From: Paraburkholderia ginsengisoli NBRC 100965
Lineage (GTDB): Bacteria > Pseudomonadota > Gammaproteobacteria > Burkholderiales > Burkholderiaceae
DNA: 64,000 nt
NCBI RefSeq assembly: GCF_000739735.1
Contig: NZ_BBJF01000009.1
Coordinates: 248,001 to 312,000 of the forward strand
Reading direction: 5' to 3'
The notes beneath the pieces are model-generated. The model was not told the origin of the DNA and made no database searches. It saw nothing but the letters and a program-made list of their open reading frames with translations. Below are positions 1-8,648 of this stretch, one piece after another. The translations under genes and the position numbers were made by a program. Every line of letters starts with the position of its first letter. Within the stretch, counting starts at the first letter, position 1.

Positions 1-896
1 TCGCGCTGCAAACTGGTCAGGTCGAACAGTGCCGGCGACAGTTGCGTGGACGGCTTCGATTCTTCCGTCACCGTACCGGTCTGGCCGCGGCAGGCGGCGA
101 CGATCGTTTCAGCCGCGGGCAACGCCCACAGACGCGAATCGCGCTTTTCCGGATCGAACTCGTCGCGCTTGAATTTCGGATCGAACCAGCGGCCTTCGTA
201 GAAACCGGCCGCGCAGACGAACTCCGCCTTCACTTCCCAGTAGTCGCGCGGCACGAAGCGGCGAATCTTCTCTTCGCGCTCGACGACGATGGACAGCGTC
301 GGCGTCTGCACCCGCCCGACCGTGGTCAGGAAGAAACCGCCGCCTTTGCTGTTGAACGCGGTCATCGCGCGGGTGCCGTTGATGCCGACCAGCCAGTCCG
401 CTTCCGAGCGGCAGCGTGCCGCATCGGCGAGCGGCTGCATCTCTTCGTCGCTGCGCAGACGGGCGAAGCCGTCGCGGATCGCACCGGCGGTCATCGATTG
501 CAGCCACAGACGCTGCACCGGCTGTTTGGCCTTGGCGTGCTGCGCGATCAGGCGGAAGATCAGCTCGCCCTCGCGCCCCGCGTCGCATGCGTTGATCAGA
601 CGGTCGACGTCCTTACGCTTGAGCAGCTTGGTCAGCACCTTCAGGCGCGACTCGCTCTTGGCGATCGGGTTCAGATCGAAATGCGGCGGAATGACGGGCA
701 GATTGGCGAAGCTCCACTTGCCGCGCTTGACTTCATAGTCTTCGGGCGCGGCAATTTCCAGCAAGTGGCCGACTGCCGAGGAAAGGACGTAGTCGTCGCT
801 TTCGTAGTACTCGTCATGCTTGGTAAAGCCGCCCAAAGCCCGCGCGATGTCGTTCGCGACGGAAGGCTTTTCGGCGATGATCAGTGCTTTGGACAT
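1..896 (-). CDS. topB: DNA topoisomerase III, 5' part (runs off the left edge)
   Basis: Type IA topoisomerase that relaxes and decatenates DNA by passing single strands through a tyrosine-linked break. About 298 N-terminal residues are visible. The Toprim domain begins at once with MSKALIIAEKPSVA, where E9 is the expected catalytic glutamate. The acidic Toprim motif DAGREGE lies near residues 105-111; E. coli TopB has DADREGQ. The type IA signature TTVGRVQTPTL follows near residue 200. The active-site tyrosine region lies beyond the window edge. The ATG at 896-894 is the natural start because the Toprim fold begins immediately after it. The family call is secure; intactness of the C-terminus cannot be judged. 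Confidence 0.93.
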   Translation of the reverse strand, partial: MSKALIIAEKPSVANDIARALGGFTKHDEYYESDDYVLSSAVGHLLEIAAPEDYEVKRGKWSFANLPVIPPHFDLNPIAKSESRLKVLTKLLKRKDVDRLINACDAGREGELIFRLIAQHAKAKQPVQRLWLQSMTAGAIRDGFARLRSDEEMQPLADAARCRSEADWLVGINGTRAMTAFNSKGGGFFLTTVGRVQTPTLSIVVEREEKIRRFVPRDYWEVKAEFVCAAGFYEGRWFDPKFKRDEFDPEKRDSRLWALPAAETIVAACRGQTGTVTEESKPSTQLSPALFDLTSLQR

Positions 897-1146
897 GACT
901 CGATGTGAGGTTGGTGGAACCGGGTTGATGGCCTTGAGTGCGCCAAATTAGCGCGCGACCCTCGTTTGCGACCTTTGGGACCCATTAACGACCGCTTTAT
1001 AGCACACGGCGCGAAAGCAACGTGTCAAGTGCCATAAAAGCGCGCCATCATAATTGCGCGCTCAGCCGTTGGGCAAGCTGCGGCAAACATGCTGTGTACC
1101 GCTTCCGACACGCTGCTGCAACCTTCGGGCGCCGGCGCCGCCACCT

Positions 1147-1524
1147 TCAGGCGACCGTCAGCGCGGGCCGCAGCTTGGGCGCGCCGGTGACGCCGGGCAC
1201 GGCCGTCAGGTCCAACAGCATCCGCTCCACAATCGACGCCTGCGGCAAAACGGTACCGAAAAAGCGTGTCGTGACCGAGTCTTCGATCAGGATGGTCGGG
1301 AAATTCTCGACATCCAGATCGTCGAAACGGTCCGCGTGGGTTTCGATGTCGATCCATGCGAAACAGATATCCGGATGCCGGTCGGCCAGTTTGTCGAACG
1401 CATCCCGATACTCACGGCAGGTCCCGCACCACTCTGCGCACAGGCAGGCAACGAACAACGTGTCGGGTTCGTTGACGCGCTCGGCGATCCGGTCTTGGTC
1501 GGTGTCGAGATTCAGCGCGGGCAT
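1147..1524 (-). CDS. Thioredoxin-family protein
   Basis: A 125-residue thioredoxin-fold protein with active site EWCGTC (C33 and C36) and the cis-proline segment ENFPTILI typical of the fold. No signal peptide is visible, so it is probably a cytoplasmic thiol-disulfide oxidoreductase or thioredoxin-like chaperone. The frame extends upstream, but the ATG at 1524 is chosen because an AAGGA-type ribosome site lies just before it and the fold begins there. It sits between dprA and topB on the same strand with a 70-base gap to dprA. The CGTC dipeptide differs from the CGPC of canonical TrxA, so the redox partner cannot be named. Confidence 0.85.
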   Translation of the reverse strand: MPALNLDTDQDRIAERVNEPDTLFVACLCAEWCGTCREYRDAFDKLADRHPDICFAWIDIETHADRFDDLDVENFPTILIEDSVTTRFFGTVLPQASIVERMLLDLTAVPGVTGAPKLRPALTVA

Positions 1525-1594
1525 GTAGTGGGTTCCTTGCGTACTTTGTGAGGTGCTTTGGCGCGAATGTAGCATGGCCGATCCCGAAGGGTGG

Positions 1595-2798
1595 TCAACC
1601 CTGATCAAGATGGGACCGGCCGTGGCCGGCCCGCATGAAGCGGCCGCCGGGCAGCACGCTTACCTGGCCGGCAAGTTCCAGTTGCAGCAGGGTGGTTTGC
1701 AGCGACGAGTCCTCCATCTCGGTGCGGGTGGCCAGAATTTCAAGCGTGGTGGGCGAGTGACCCAGTGCTGCGAGGAGTCGTTGCGCGTCGGTGTCGATGG
1801 GAGCGGTTGCCACCGTCGACTGATCCGCTCCGGCGGACCGCGCTGCCGCCAGTTCCCGCTGAACCATGGCCGAAGCTCCGACCGCTGGCGCATTCCGCGA
1901 AGTGGCGCCATCCCAAGGAACCGTCTGCCTCGAAGACGGAGCGGCAGCACGGACTGCCGGACGCCTTGCGAAGCCCAGTTCCTCCAGTACCTCCTCGGGT
2001 GTCTCAACGAGCTTTGCGCCCTGCTTGATGATCCGATGACATCCGCGCGACAGCGGCGCGTGAATCGAGCCGGGCAGCGCGAAAATATCGCGGCCCATTT
2101 CATTGGCGAGCCGCGCCGTGATCAGCGAACCGGAGCGCATCGCCGCTTCGACGATCACCACACCGCTAACCAGCCCGGCGATCAACCGATTGCGCTGCGG
2201 AAAATTGGCGGCGCGCGCGGGCGTGCCGAGCGGCCATTCCGAAAGAATCGCGCCCTGCGCCGCAATCTGCCGCGCCAGGGCGTGATGAGCTGCCGGGTAC
2301 ACGAGGTCCGCACCGGTACCGATCACGGCCACCGTACTGCCGATGCCGTCCAGTCCGCCCCGATGCGCGGCGCCGTCGATGCCGAGCGCCAGTCCCGACA
2401 CGACGGTCACGCCCGCTGCCGACCAGCGCGACCGCCCGCGTATGCAGCAGATCGAGCCGGCCTTTTATATATAGCAGCGGTGGCGGATCGGGCATGGTCA
2501 GCAGCGCGGGCGGATACGCAGGGTCGTCGAGCGTCACGACCTGATTGCCGGGCAGCTCGCGCCACGCGATCACCGCGTCGAGTTGCGCGTCGAAATCGGG
2601 ACCCGTCGGCGCCAGCGCGGCACGCGCCGCGGCTTCGCCGGCGACCCCGGCAAGCGCTTCCGGTGCTTGAGCGAAAATCGCTTCCGGCAGCCCAAAAGCG
2701 CTGAGCAACAGACGCAGCGCCGCGGGCGTCAGGCCCGGTGCGAGCGCCAGCCGCAGCCACGCGGCGAGTTCGATATTGGTTGCGGGCAAGGTGTGCAT
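1595..2798 (-). pseudogene. dprA: DNA-processing protein A, frameshifted by an apparent internal deletion
   Basis: DprA loads RecA on single-stranded DNA during natural transformation. The reading begins at ATG 2798 after an AGAGGAG ribosome site and runs about 128 residues ([17 protein letters not shown]... to AVALVGS). It then leaves the DprA frame near 2415 and becomes a meaningless Arg-rich stretch. The DprA sequence resumes in another frame at about 2410 (VTVVSGLALGIDGAAHRGG) and continues through the Rossmann core and the C-terminal winged-helix domain to the stop at 1595. Between LVGS and VTVVSG relatives have roughly 20-25 residues, including the SR-x-x-T/S-x-x-G phosphate-binding loop; these are missing here. 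Both halves are otherwise well conserved, so the lesion is recent or is a sequence error. If real, no functional DprA can be made. Confidence 0.85.
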
Positions 2799-3041
2799 TG
2801 CGAGTCGCTCCTCTTGCAGGGCCAGCGGGCAGGCGGGCACCATGCTAAAATTTTCATCATCCGAAATAACCGCAGCGCCGCGCCCACCCGCGCGGGCTCG
2901 TCGTCTGGCGCATGTGGCGCGTTGAATCGAACCGGTTCGACACCATCTATCCTCGGCGCAATACGACGGGCTCACAACCTGGCCGAACGGCCAACGCGAG
3001 CCCTCCAACGGTCAGCGGCGCCTCAAATCACACTCAAAATC

Positions 3042-3545
3042 ATGGCTTTACTGAACATCCTCAACTATCCGGACAAGCGTCTGCACAAGGTTGCGAAGCC
3101 GGTCGAAAAGGTCAACGACCGCATCCGCCGTCTCGTCGCCGACATGGCCGAGACCATGTACGCGGCGCCCGGAGTCGGCCTTGCCGCGACCCAAGTCGAC
3201 GTGCACGAGCGCGTGATCGTGATCGACGTATCGGACGCGCACGATCAGTTGCTCGCTTTCATCAATCCAGAAATCATCTGGTCGAGCGACGAGCGCAAGC
3301 TGTCGGAAGAAGGCTGTCTCTCGGTGCCAGGCATTTACGACAACGTCGAGCGCGCCGAGAAAGTGCGCGTGCGCGCATTGAACGAGAAGGGCGAGACCTT
3401 CGAACTGGATTGCGAAGGGCTGCTCGCCGTGTGCATTCAGCACGAAATGGATCACCTGATGGGCCGCGTGTTCGTCGAGTATCTGTCGTCGCTGAAGCAG
3501 ACGCGCATCAAGAGCAAGATGAAGAAGCTCGCCCACGCGATGTAA
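3042..3545 (+). CDS. def: Peptide deformylase
   Basis: Removes the N-formyl group from nascent proteins. It is 167 residues, normal for the family. All three metal-site motifs are present: GVGLAATQ (motif I), EGCLSVP (motif II, Cys ligand) and HEMDH (motif III, two His ligands and the catalytic Glu). The ATG at 3042 gives the standard [14 protein letters not shown] start; an open frame upstream is not part of the protein. It is divergent from dprA across about 240 bases and is followed after 31 bases by fmt, which makes the formyl-Met-tRNA whose formyl group Def later removes. The two are very likely one operon. Confidence 0.97.
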   Translation: MALLNILNYPDKRLHKVAKPVEKVNDRIRRLVADMAETMYAAPGVGLAATQVDVHERVIVIDVSDAHDQLLAFINPEIIWSSDERKLSEEGCLSVPGIYDNVERAEKVRVRALNEKGETFELDCEGLLAVCIQHEMDHLMGRVFVEYLSSLKQTRIKSKMKKLAHAM

Positions 3546-3576
3546 TGCGCGTCCACCTCGCCTACCGTCCCCGTTC

Positions 3577-4563
3577 ATGAGTCATTCGTTGCGCGTCATC
3601 TTTGCCGGTACGCCGGAGTTCGCCGCGGCGGCGCTGGCCGCGATTCACCGTGCCGGGTTTCCGGTGCCGCTCGTGCTGACCCAGCCGGACCGGCCCGCCG
3701 GGCGCGGTATGAAATTGCAGGCGAGTCCGGTCAAGCGCTTCGCGCAGGAGCACGGGCTCGACGTCGCGCAGCCGCCTTCGCTGCGCCGCGCCGGCAGATT
3801 CCCCGCGGAAGCCGCCGCCGCGATCGAACAACTGCGCGCCACGCCGCACGACGTCATGGTGGTCGCGGCCTATGGGCTGATCCTGCCGCAGGAAGTGCTG
3901 GATATTGCGCCGCTCGGCTGCATCAACATTCACGCGTCGTTGTTGCCGCGTTGGCGCGGCGCGGCGCCGATTCATCGCGCGATCGAAGCAGGCGACGCGG
4001 AAACCGGCATCACGCTGATGCAGATGGACGTCGGCCTCGATACCGGCGCGATGATCTCCGAGGCTCGCACGCCGATTTCCTCCGACGACACCACCGCCAC
4101 GTTGCACGATCGCCTGGCGCAGGACGGCGCGAGGCTGATCGTCGACGCGCTGATCGAACTCGAGCGCAACGGCAAGCTGGCATCGACTCCGCAACCGGCG
4201 GACGGCGTGACCTACGCGGAAAAGATCGGCAAGCAGGAAGCCGCGCTCGACTGGCGCCGTCCGGCCGCGGTCCTCGCGCGCCAGGTGCGGGCGTTCGACC
4301 CGTTCCCCGGCGGCGTGGGGACGCTGGAAGACGGCAGCTCGGTCAAAATCTGGGCGGCTGTCCCCGTCGAGGCGCAAGGCGACAACGCGCCCGGCACGAT
4401 TACCGAAGTCTCCGCGGACGGCGTGATCGTGGCCTGTGGAGAAGCTGCGCTGCGTCTGACGCAATTGCAGAAACCCGGTGGCAAGCGCCTGCCGGTGCGC
4501 GAATTCCTGGCCGGTTCGACGCTGGCCGCGGGACAGCGCTTTCAACTTCCTGAAGCAAAGTAA
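3577..4563 (+). CDS. fmt: Methionyl-tRNA formyltransferase
   Basis: Transfers a formyl group from 10-formyl-tetrahydrofolate to Met-tRNA(fMet). The 328 residues show the N-terminal Rossmann formyltransferase fold ([15 protein letters not shown]), the conserved [17 protein letters not shown] segment around residues 107-125, and a C-terminal OB-like domain with the family's FPGGV region. The length is typical. It starts at ATG 3577, 31 bases after def, and belongs to the def-fmt unit. Confidence 0.97.
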   Translation: MSHSLRVIFAGTPEFAAAALAAIHRAGFPVPLVLTQPDRPAGRGMKLQASPVKRFAQEHGLDVAQPPSLRRAGRFPAEAAAAIEQLRATPHDVMVVAAYGLILPQEVLDIAPLGCINIHASLLPRWRGAAPIHRAIEAGDAETGITLMQMDVGLDTGAMISEARTPISSDDTTATLHDRLAQDGARLIVDALIELERNGKLASTPQPADGVTYAEKIGKQEAALDWRRPAAVLARQVRAFDPFPGGVGTLEDGSSVKIWAAVPVEAQGDNAPGTITEVSADGVIVACGEAALRLTQLQKPGGKRLPVREFLAGSTLAAGQRFQLPEAK

Positions 4564-4679
4564 CAGCCCGCGGATGTCTTGAACATCGACCGTTTGGCCG
4601 ATGTTCGAGACCCTCCGCCGCGACCCCGCCGCGCGTTAGAATCCTCCATGCAGTCACCCCCAGGTTTCGAGGATTTTCA

Positions 4680-5321
4680 ATGTTTGGCATTACCCATTTC
4701 GAGTTTTTCGTCGTCGCGGTCTTTCTTCTGAACGTGACGCCCGGTCCGGATACCGCGTATATCGTCGGGCGCAGCGTCGCTCAAGGCCGGGGTGCCGGCC
4801 TCATGTCCGCACTCGGCATCTCGGCGGGTTGCTGCGTGCATTCGCTGGCGTGCGCATTCGGTTTGACCGCGCTGCTGGCCGCTTCTACCACGGCGTTCAC
4901 GGTCATCAAATTCGCCGGCGCGCTTTACCTGATCTATCTCGGCGCGCGGCTGATTTTCGCGCGGCCCGCAGCGCACGCGACAGCCGGCGACGCACGCGCG
5001 GCTGACGCGCCCAAATCGTTGAAGCAGCTTTTTCTGCAAGGCTTCTGGACCAATGTGTTGAACCCGAAGGTCGTGCTCTTCTTCGTATCGTTTTTCCCGC
5101 AGTTCGTAACGACCGGCAGCGAACACAAAACGTTCGCGTTCCTCACGCTCGGCGCGGTGTTCGTCGTGATGAGCATGCTTTGGAACAGTTTTGTCGCCTG
5201 GATCGCGGGCAGCGTGACGCAGCGTTTTTCCGGCAAGCCTTCGGTGAAGAAGTGGCTGGACCGCGGGGTCGGCAGCGCGTTCGTCGGCTTGGGCATCAAG
5301 CTCGCCACTGCATCACGATGA
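4680..5321 (+). CDS. LysE/RhtB-family amino-acid exporter
   Basis: A 213-residue inner-membrane protein with about six predicted hydrophobic segments and the family signature VTPGPDTAYIVGRSVAQGR near residues 19-37. The second half contains the conserved GFWTNVLNPKVVLFF segment. The family exports amino acids such as homoserine, threonine or lysine; the substrate cannot be read from the sequence. It follows fmt by 116 bases and precedes htpX by 103 bases on the same strand. The position next to def-fmt is conserved in relatives, as far as I recall, but suggests no functional link. Confidence 0.9.
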   Translation: MFGITHFEFFVVAVFLLNVTPGPDTAYIVGRSVAQGRGAGLMSALGISAGCCVHSLACAFGLTALLAASTTAFTVIKFAGALYLIYLGARLIFARPAAHATAGDARAADAPKSLKQLFLQGFWTNVLNPKVVLFFVSFFPQFVTTGSEHKTFAFLTLGAVFVVMSMLWNSFVAWIAGSVTQRFSGKPSVKKWLDRGVGSAFVGLGIKLATASR

Positions 5322-5324
5322 CGA

Positions 5325-5352
5325 TTGAATTTTCCCGATCCATCCTTATCTA
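5325..5352 (+). promoter_or_regulatory. Candidate sigma70 promoter for htpX
   Basis: TTGAAT at 5325-5330 and TATCTA at 5347-5352 are separated by 16 bases, about 75 bases upstream of the htpX start. The match is by eye only. htpX is heat-regulated in several bacteria, but I did not find a convincing heat-shock promoter here. Confidence 0.35.
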
Positions 5353-5424
5353 ACGTTTCGCTTACAATCGGGCGCTGCGTTCAGGCGGCGCAGATATGAG
5401 GCTCACGTTTTAGGAGTTGCAGAC

Positions 5425-6282
5425 ATGTTCAATTGGGTCAAAACCGCGATGTTGATGGCCGCGATCACGGCCCTTTTCATCGTGATCGGCGGGATGATCG
5501 GCGGGTCGCGGGGCATGATGATCGCGCTCGTAATCGCCCTTGGGATGAATTTCTTCTCGTACTGGTTTTCGGACAAGATGGTGCTGCGCATGTACAACGC
5601 GCAGGAAGTCGACGAAAGCAGCGCGCCACAGTTCTATCGCATGGTGCGTGAGCTCTCCACGCGCGCTAACCTGCCGATGCCGCGCGTCTATCTGATCAAC
5701 GAAGACGCGCCGAACGCGTTCGCCACTGGCCGCAATCCGGAGCATGCGGCGGTTGCCGCCACCACTGGCATCCTGCGCGTGCTGTCCGAGCGCGAAATGC
5801 GCGGTGTGATGGCGCACGAGCTGGCGCACGTGAAGCACCGCGACATCCTGATCTCGACGGTGTCGGCAACCATGGCAGGCGCCATTTCCGCGTTGGCGAA
5901 CTTCGCGATGTTCTTCGGCGGCCGTGACGAAAACGGTAATCGGTCGAACCCGATCGCCAGCATCGCCGTGGCGCTGCTGGCGCCGCTCGCCGGCGCGCTG
6001 ATCCAGATGGCGATTTCGCGTGCGCGTGAATTCGAAGCCGACCGTGGCGGCGCGCAGATTTCCGGCGACCCGCAAGCGCTCGCTTCGGCGCTCGACAAGA
6101 TCCATCGCTACGCGAGCGGCATTCCGTTTCCCGTCGCCGAGCAGCATCCGGCCACGGCGCAGATGATGATCATGAATCCGCTGTCGGGCGGCGGTATCGC
6201 GAATCTGTTCTCGACGCACCCGGCCACCGAGGAACGCATCGCGCGTTTGATGGAAATGGCGCGCACGGGGCGTTTCGAATAA
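5425..6282 (+). CDS. htpX: Membrane zinc metalloprotease HtpX
   Basis: Inner-membrane M48 protease that helps FtsH degrade misfolded membrane proteins. The 285 residues show two N-terminal membrane segments (about 5-25 and 30-48), the zinc motif HELAH at 131-135 and the third-ligand glutamate in the downstream [10 protein letters not shown] motif, with further hydrophobic stretches around 145-190. Length and motif order fit the family. The ATG at 5425 follows the ribosome site TTTAGGAG. A strong terminator follows, so htpX ends its transcription unit. Confidence 0.96.
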   Translation: MFNWVKTAMLMAAITALFIVIGGMIGGSRGMMIALVIALGMNFFSYWFSDKMVLRMYNAQEVDESSAPQFYRMVRELSTRANLPMPRVYLINEDAPNAFATGRNPEHAAVAATTGILRVLSEREMRGVMAHELAHVKHRDILISTVSATMAGAISALANFAMFFGGRDENGNRSNPIASIAVALLAPLAGALIQMAISRAREFEADRGGAQISGDPQALASALDKIHRYASGIPFPVAEQHPATAQMMIMNPLSGGGIANLFSTHPATEERIARLMEMARTGRFE

Positions 6283-6612
6283 CGCCGAGTGAATTGACGA
6301 AAGGCGGGTCCGCGGACTCGCCTTTTTTATTCCAGCGGACGGCGAGTGAGAAGCGGGCTGCGGTGTAACGGGCCTGATTTCGCAAACAAGCTGCGAAAGT
6401 GGTGGCCGGCGACGCCACTCCTCCTTGCCGTTTGAGCAAACCGGCAGCCCGCATCACTGCCCCACGGCGCTGGGCCTCTGCACTATTTCCCGACCTCGAT
6501 CTGCGGCCGCCCCACCGCCTGCCACCCAACCACGGCGGCCCACACACGACGCCACGCTACAATGTGTGCTGATTGCGCCGCGCGCACCGCGCGGCCTGCC
6601 TTTGCCTCTTTC
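6283..6612. other. htpX-rsmB intergenic region
   Basis: 330 bases. Apart from the htpX terminator I see no conserved gene, repeat or clear promoter; the frames open here lack protein-like composition. It must hold the promoter of the rsmB operon. Confidence 0.5.
6301..6329 (+). terminator. Rho-independent terminator after htpX
   Basis: AAGGCG, a GC-rich GTCCGCGGAC core and CGCCTT form a strong hairpin followed by a run of six T. It lies 18 bases after the htpX stop. Confidence 0.85.
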
Positions 6613-8052
6613 ATGACACCAAAGCCTTCTTCGCGTTCTGCTTCTCCGTTGGCGCGTCCGCGCGAATCCCGGTTGTCGATGCTGCATCTCGCGCCCGAGT
6701 CGCTGGGTTTCGCGCTCGACTGTGCCGGACAGGCGGTCGGCGCCGTGCGTCTCGGCGCGGCTCTGCCGGCCGCGCTGCAAGCCGTCTTCGTGCCCGCGCC
6801 TGAGGGCAGCGCCGCAGCCGCGCGCGGCGCGGTGCAGGACATCGCCTATCGCACGATGCGGCGTCTCGCGACCGTCGAATGGCTGATCGCGAAGCTGGTG
6901 AAGAAAGCGCCGCCGCCGCACGTCGGTCATGTGCTCGCCTGCTCGCTCGCGTTGCTGGTCGACGATGAAGCGAACGCCGCCTACGCGCCATTCACGGTGG
7001 TCGATCAGGCGGTAAGCGCCATCGGCGCGCGTCGCGAATTCGCATTCGCGAAGGGCCTGGTCAACGCGGTGTTGCGAAATTTCCTGCGTGAGCGCGAGAC
7101 TTTGCTGAATGCCGCGCAAGCCGACGAAGTCGCGCGCTGGAATTATCCGGCGTGGTGGATCGACGCGGTCAAACGCGCATGGCCCGACACATGGCAAGCG
7201 GTGCTCGCGGCCGGCACCACGCAAGGTCCGCTCACGTTGCGCGTGAACGCGCGCCGCTCGACGGTCGACGCCTACCTGCAAGTGCTGCAGAACCATCACA
7301 TTGCCGCGAGCCGGGCCGGCGACTACGCGGTCAAGCTCGACACGCCGATGCCGGTGGACCGCATCCCCGGTTTCAACGACGGCGTGGTCTCGGTGCAGGA
7401 CGCCGGTGCGCAACTGGCCGCGCAACTGCTCGGCGTGCGTGACGGCATGCGCGTGCTCGACGCGTGCGCGGCGCCCGGCGGCAAGACCGGCCATCTGCTC
7501 GAACTCGCGAATCTGCAACTCGTGGCGCTCGAAAGCGATGCGTCGCGCGCGCGCCGCATCGGCGAAAACCTGCAGCGGCTCAAGCTCGAAGCGGAAGTGC
7601 GTATCGGCGACGCGGGCGCGCCCGCCAAATGGCACGACGACATCGATCAACCGTTCGACCGTATCCTCGCCGACGTGCCGTGTTCGGCGTCGGGCATCGT
7701 GCGGCGTCATCCGGACATTCGCTGGCTGCGCCGCGCGTCCGACATTCCCGCGCTGGTCGCCGAACAGCGCCGCATTCTCGATGCGCTCTGGCCGCTCGTG
7801 AAGTCAGGCGGCGAGTTGCTCTACGTTACGTGTTCGATCTTTCCCGAAGAGGGCGAGTTGCAGGCGCAGTGGTTTGGAGACAAGCATCAGGATGCGGTAC
7901 GATTGGACGCGCCGGGGCAACTGTTACCCTCAGTTGCCCGCGCGCCCGCCGATACCTCGGCCGGTTCCGATGCCGGACAACCCGCTGAAGACAGCGCCGG
8001 TGCGAACTCAGACCACGACGGATTTTTCTACGCGCGCTTTCAGAAACGGTGA
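6613..8052 (+). CDS. rsmB: 16S rRNA (cytosine-5-)-methyltransferase RsmB
   Basis: Methylates C967 of 16S rRNA using S-adenosylmethionine. The order is an N-terminal NusB-like RNA-binding domain (about 60-200), then the Rossmann methyltransferase with SAM motif DACAAPGGKTGHLLEL. It has the two characteristic catalytic cysteines, in ADVPCSASG and YVTCSIFPEEG. The start is uncertain: ATG 6613 gives 479 residues and ATG 6679 about 457; neither has a good ribosome site. The stop TGA overlaps the GTG start of the next gene, so the two are translationally coupled. In relatives this gene precedes the DUF4390-kinase-regulator run, as here. Confidence 0.92.
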   Translation: MTPKPSSRSASPLARPRESRLSMLHLAPESLGFALDCAGQAVGAVRLGAALPAALQAVFVPAPEGSAAAARGAVQDIAYRTMRRLATVEWLIAKLVKKAPPPHVGHVLACSLALLVDDEANAAYAPFTVVDQAVSAIGARREFAFAKGLVNAVLRNFLRERETLLNAAQADEVARWNYPAWWIDAVKRAWPDTWQAVLAAGTTQGPLTLRVNARRSTVDAYLQVLQNHHIAASRAGDYAVKLDTPMPVDRIPGFNDGVVSVQDAGAQLAAQLLGVRDGMRVLDACAAPGGKTGHLLELANLQLVALESDASRARRIGENLQRLKLEAEVRIGDAGAPAKWHDDIDQPFDRILADVPCSASGIVRRHPDIRWLRRASDIPALVAEQRRILDALWPLVKSGGELLYVTCSIFPEEGELQAQWFGDKHQDAVRLDAPGQLLPSVARAPADTSAGSDAGQPAEDSAGANSDHDGFFYARFQKR

Positions 8053-8648
8053 CCATCAAACGCTTCTTCCCGCTTCGGCTCGCTGCCGTGCTCTGGATTG
8101 CGCTGGCCGTATGGCTGACGGCGCCGGGCGTGGCGCACGCCGACTCGATCGCGGTGCAGCGGGCGTCGCTGCAAGCCGACAACACTGGCTGGAGTCTCGA
8201 CGCGCGTTTCGACTTCGACCTCAACAGCAATCTCGAAGACGCAGTCAACAAAGGCATTCCGCTTTATTTCACGACCGACTTCGAATTGAGCCGGCCGCGC
8301 TGGTACTGGTTCGACGAGCAGCCGGTGAGCGTGTCGCAGAGCATCCGCCTGTCGTTCCAGCCGTTGACGCGCGAGTACCGCGTGTCGAGCGTGTCGTCGG
8401 GCGGGTTGCAGCTTGCGTTCAGCACGCTCAAGGATGCGCTCGCGGTGATCAAGCACGTCACATCATGGCATGTGATCGAGCGCAATCAGGTGCGCGTCGG
8501 CGAGACCTACACCGCGTCTGTGCGCATGCAACTCGACATCGCGTTGATGCCCAAGCCGTTCCAGATCGACGCGGTCAACAACCGCGACTGGAACCTCGCT
8601 TCCGAATGGAAGCGCTTCACTTTCACGGCGACCGAACGTGCTAAATAA
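8049..8648 (+). CDS. DUF4390-family exported protein
   Basis: A 199-residue protein with a clear signal peptide (basic TIKRFFPLRL, hydrophobic LAAVLWIALAVWL, cleavage likely after AHA near residue 31). The mature part is a single DUF4390-like domain with many aromatic residues (RPRWYWFDEQP). It starts at GTG 8049, overlapping the rsmB stop by four bases, and ends 11 bases inside the kinase gene. The biochemical function is unknown. Its fixed place before a membrane sensor kinase suggests it may be a periplasmic partner of that kinase, but this is only inference from coupling. Confidence 0.85.
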   Translation: MTIKRFFPLRLAAVLWIALAVWLTAPGVAHADSIAVQRASLQADNTGWSLDARFDFDLNSNLEDAVNKGIPLYFTTDFELSRPRWYWFDEQPVSVSQSIRLSFQPLTREYRVSSVSSGGLQLAFSTLKDALAVIKHVTSWHVIERNQVRVGETYTASVRMQLDIALMPKPFQIDAVNNRDWNLASEWKRFTFTATERAK

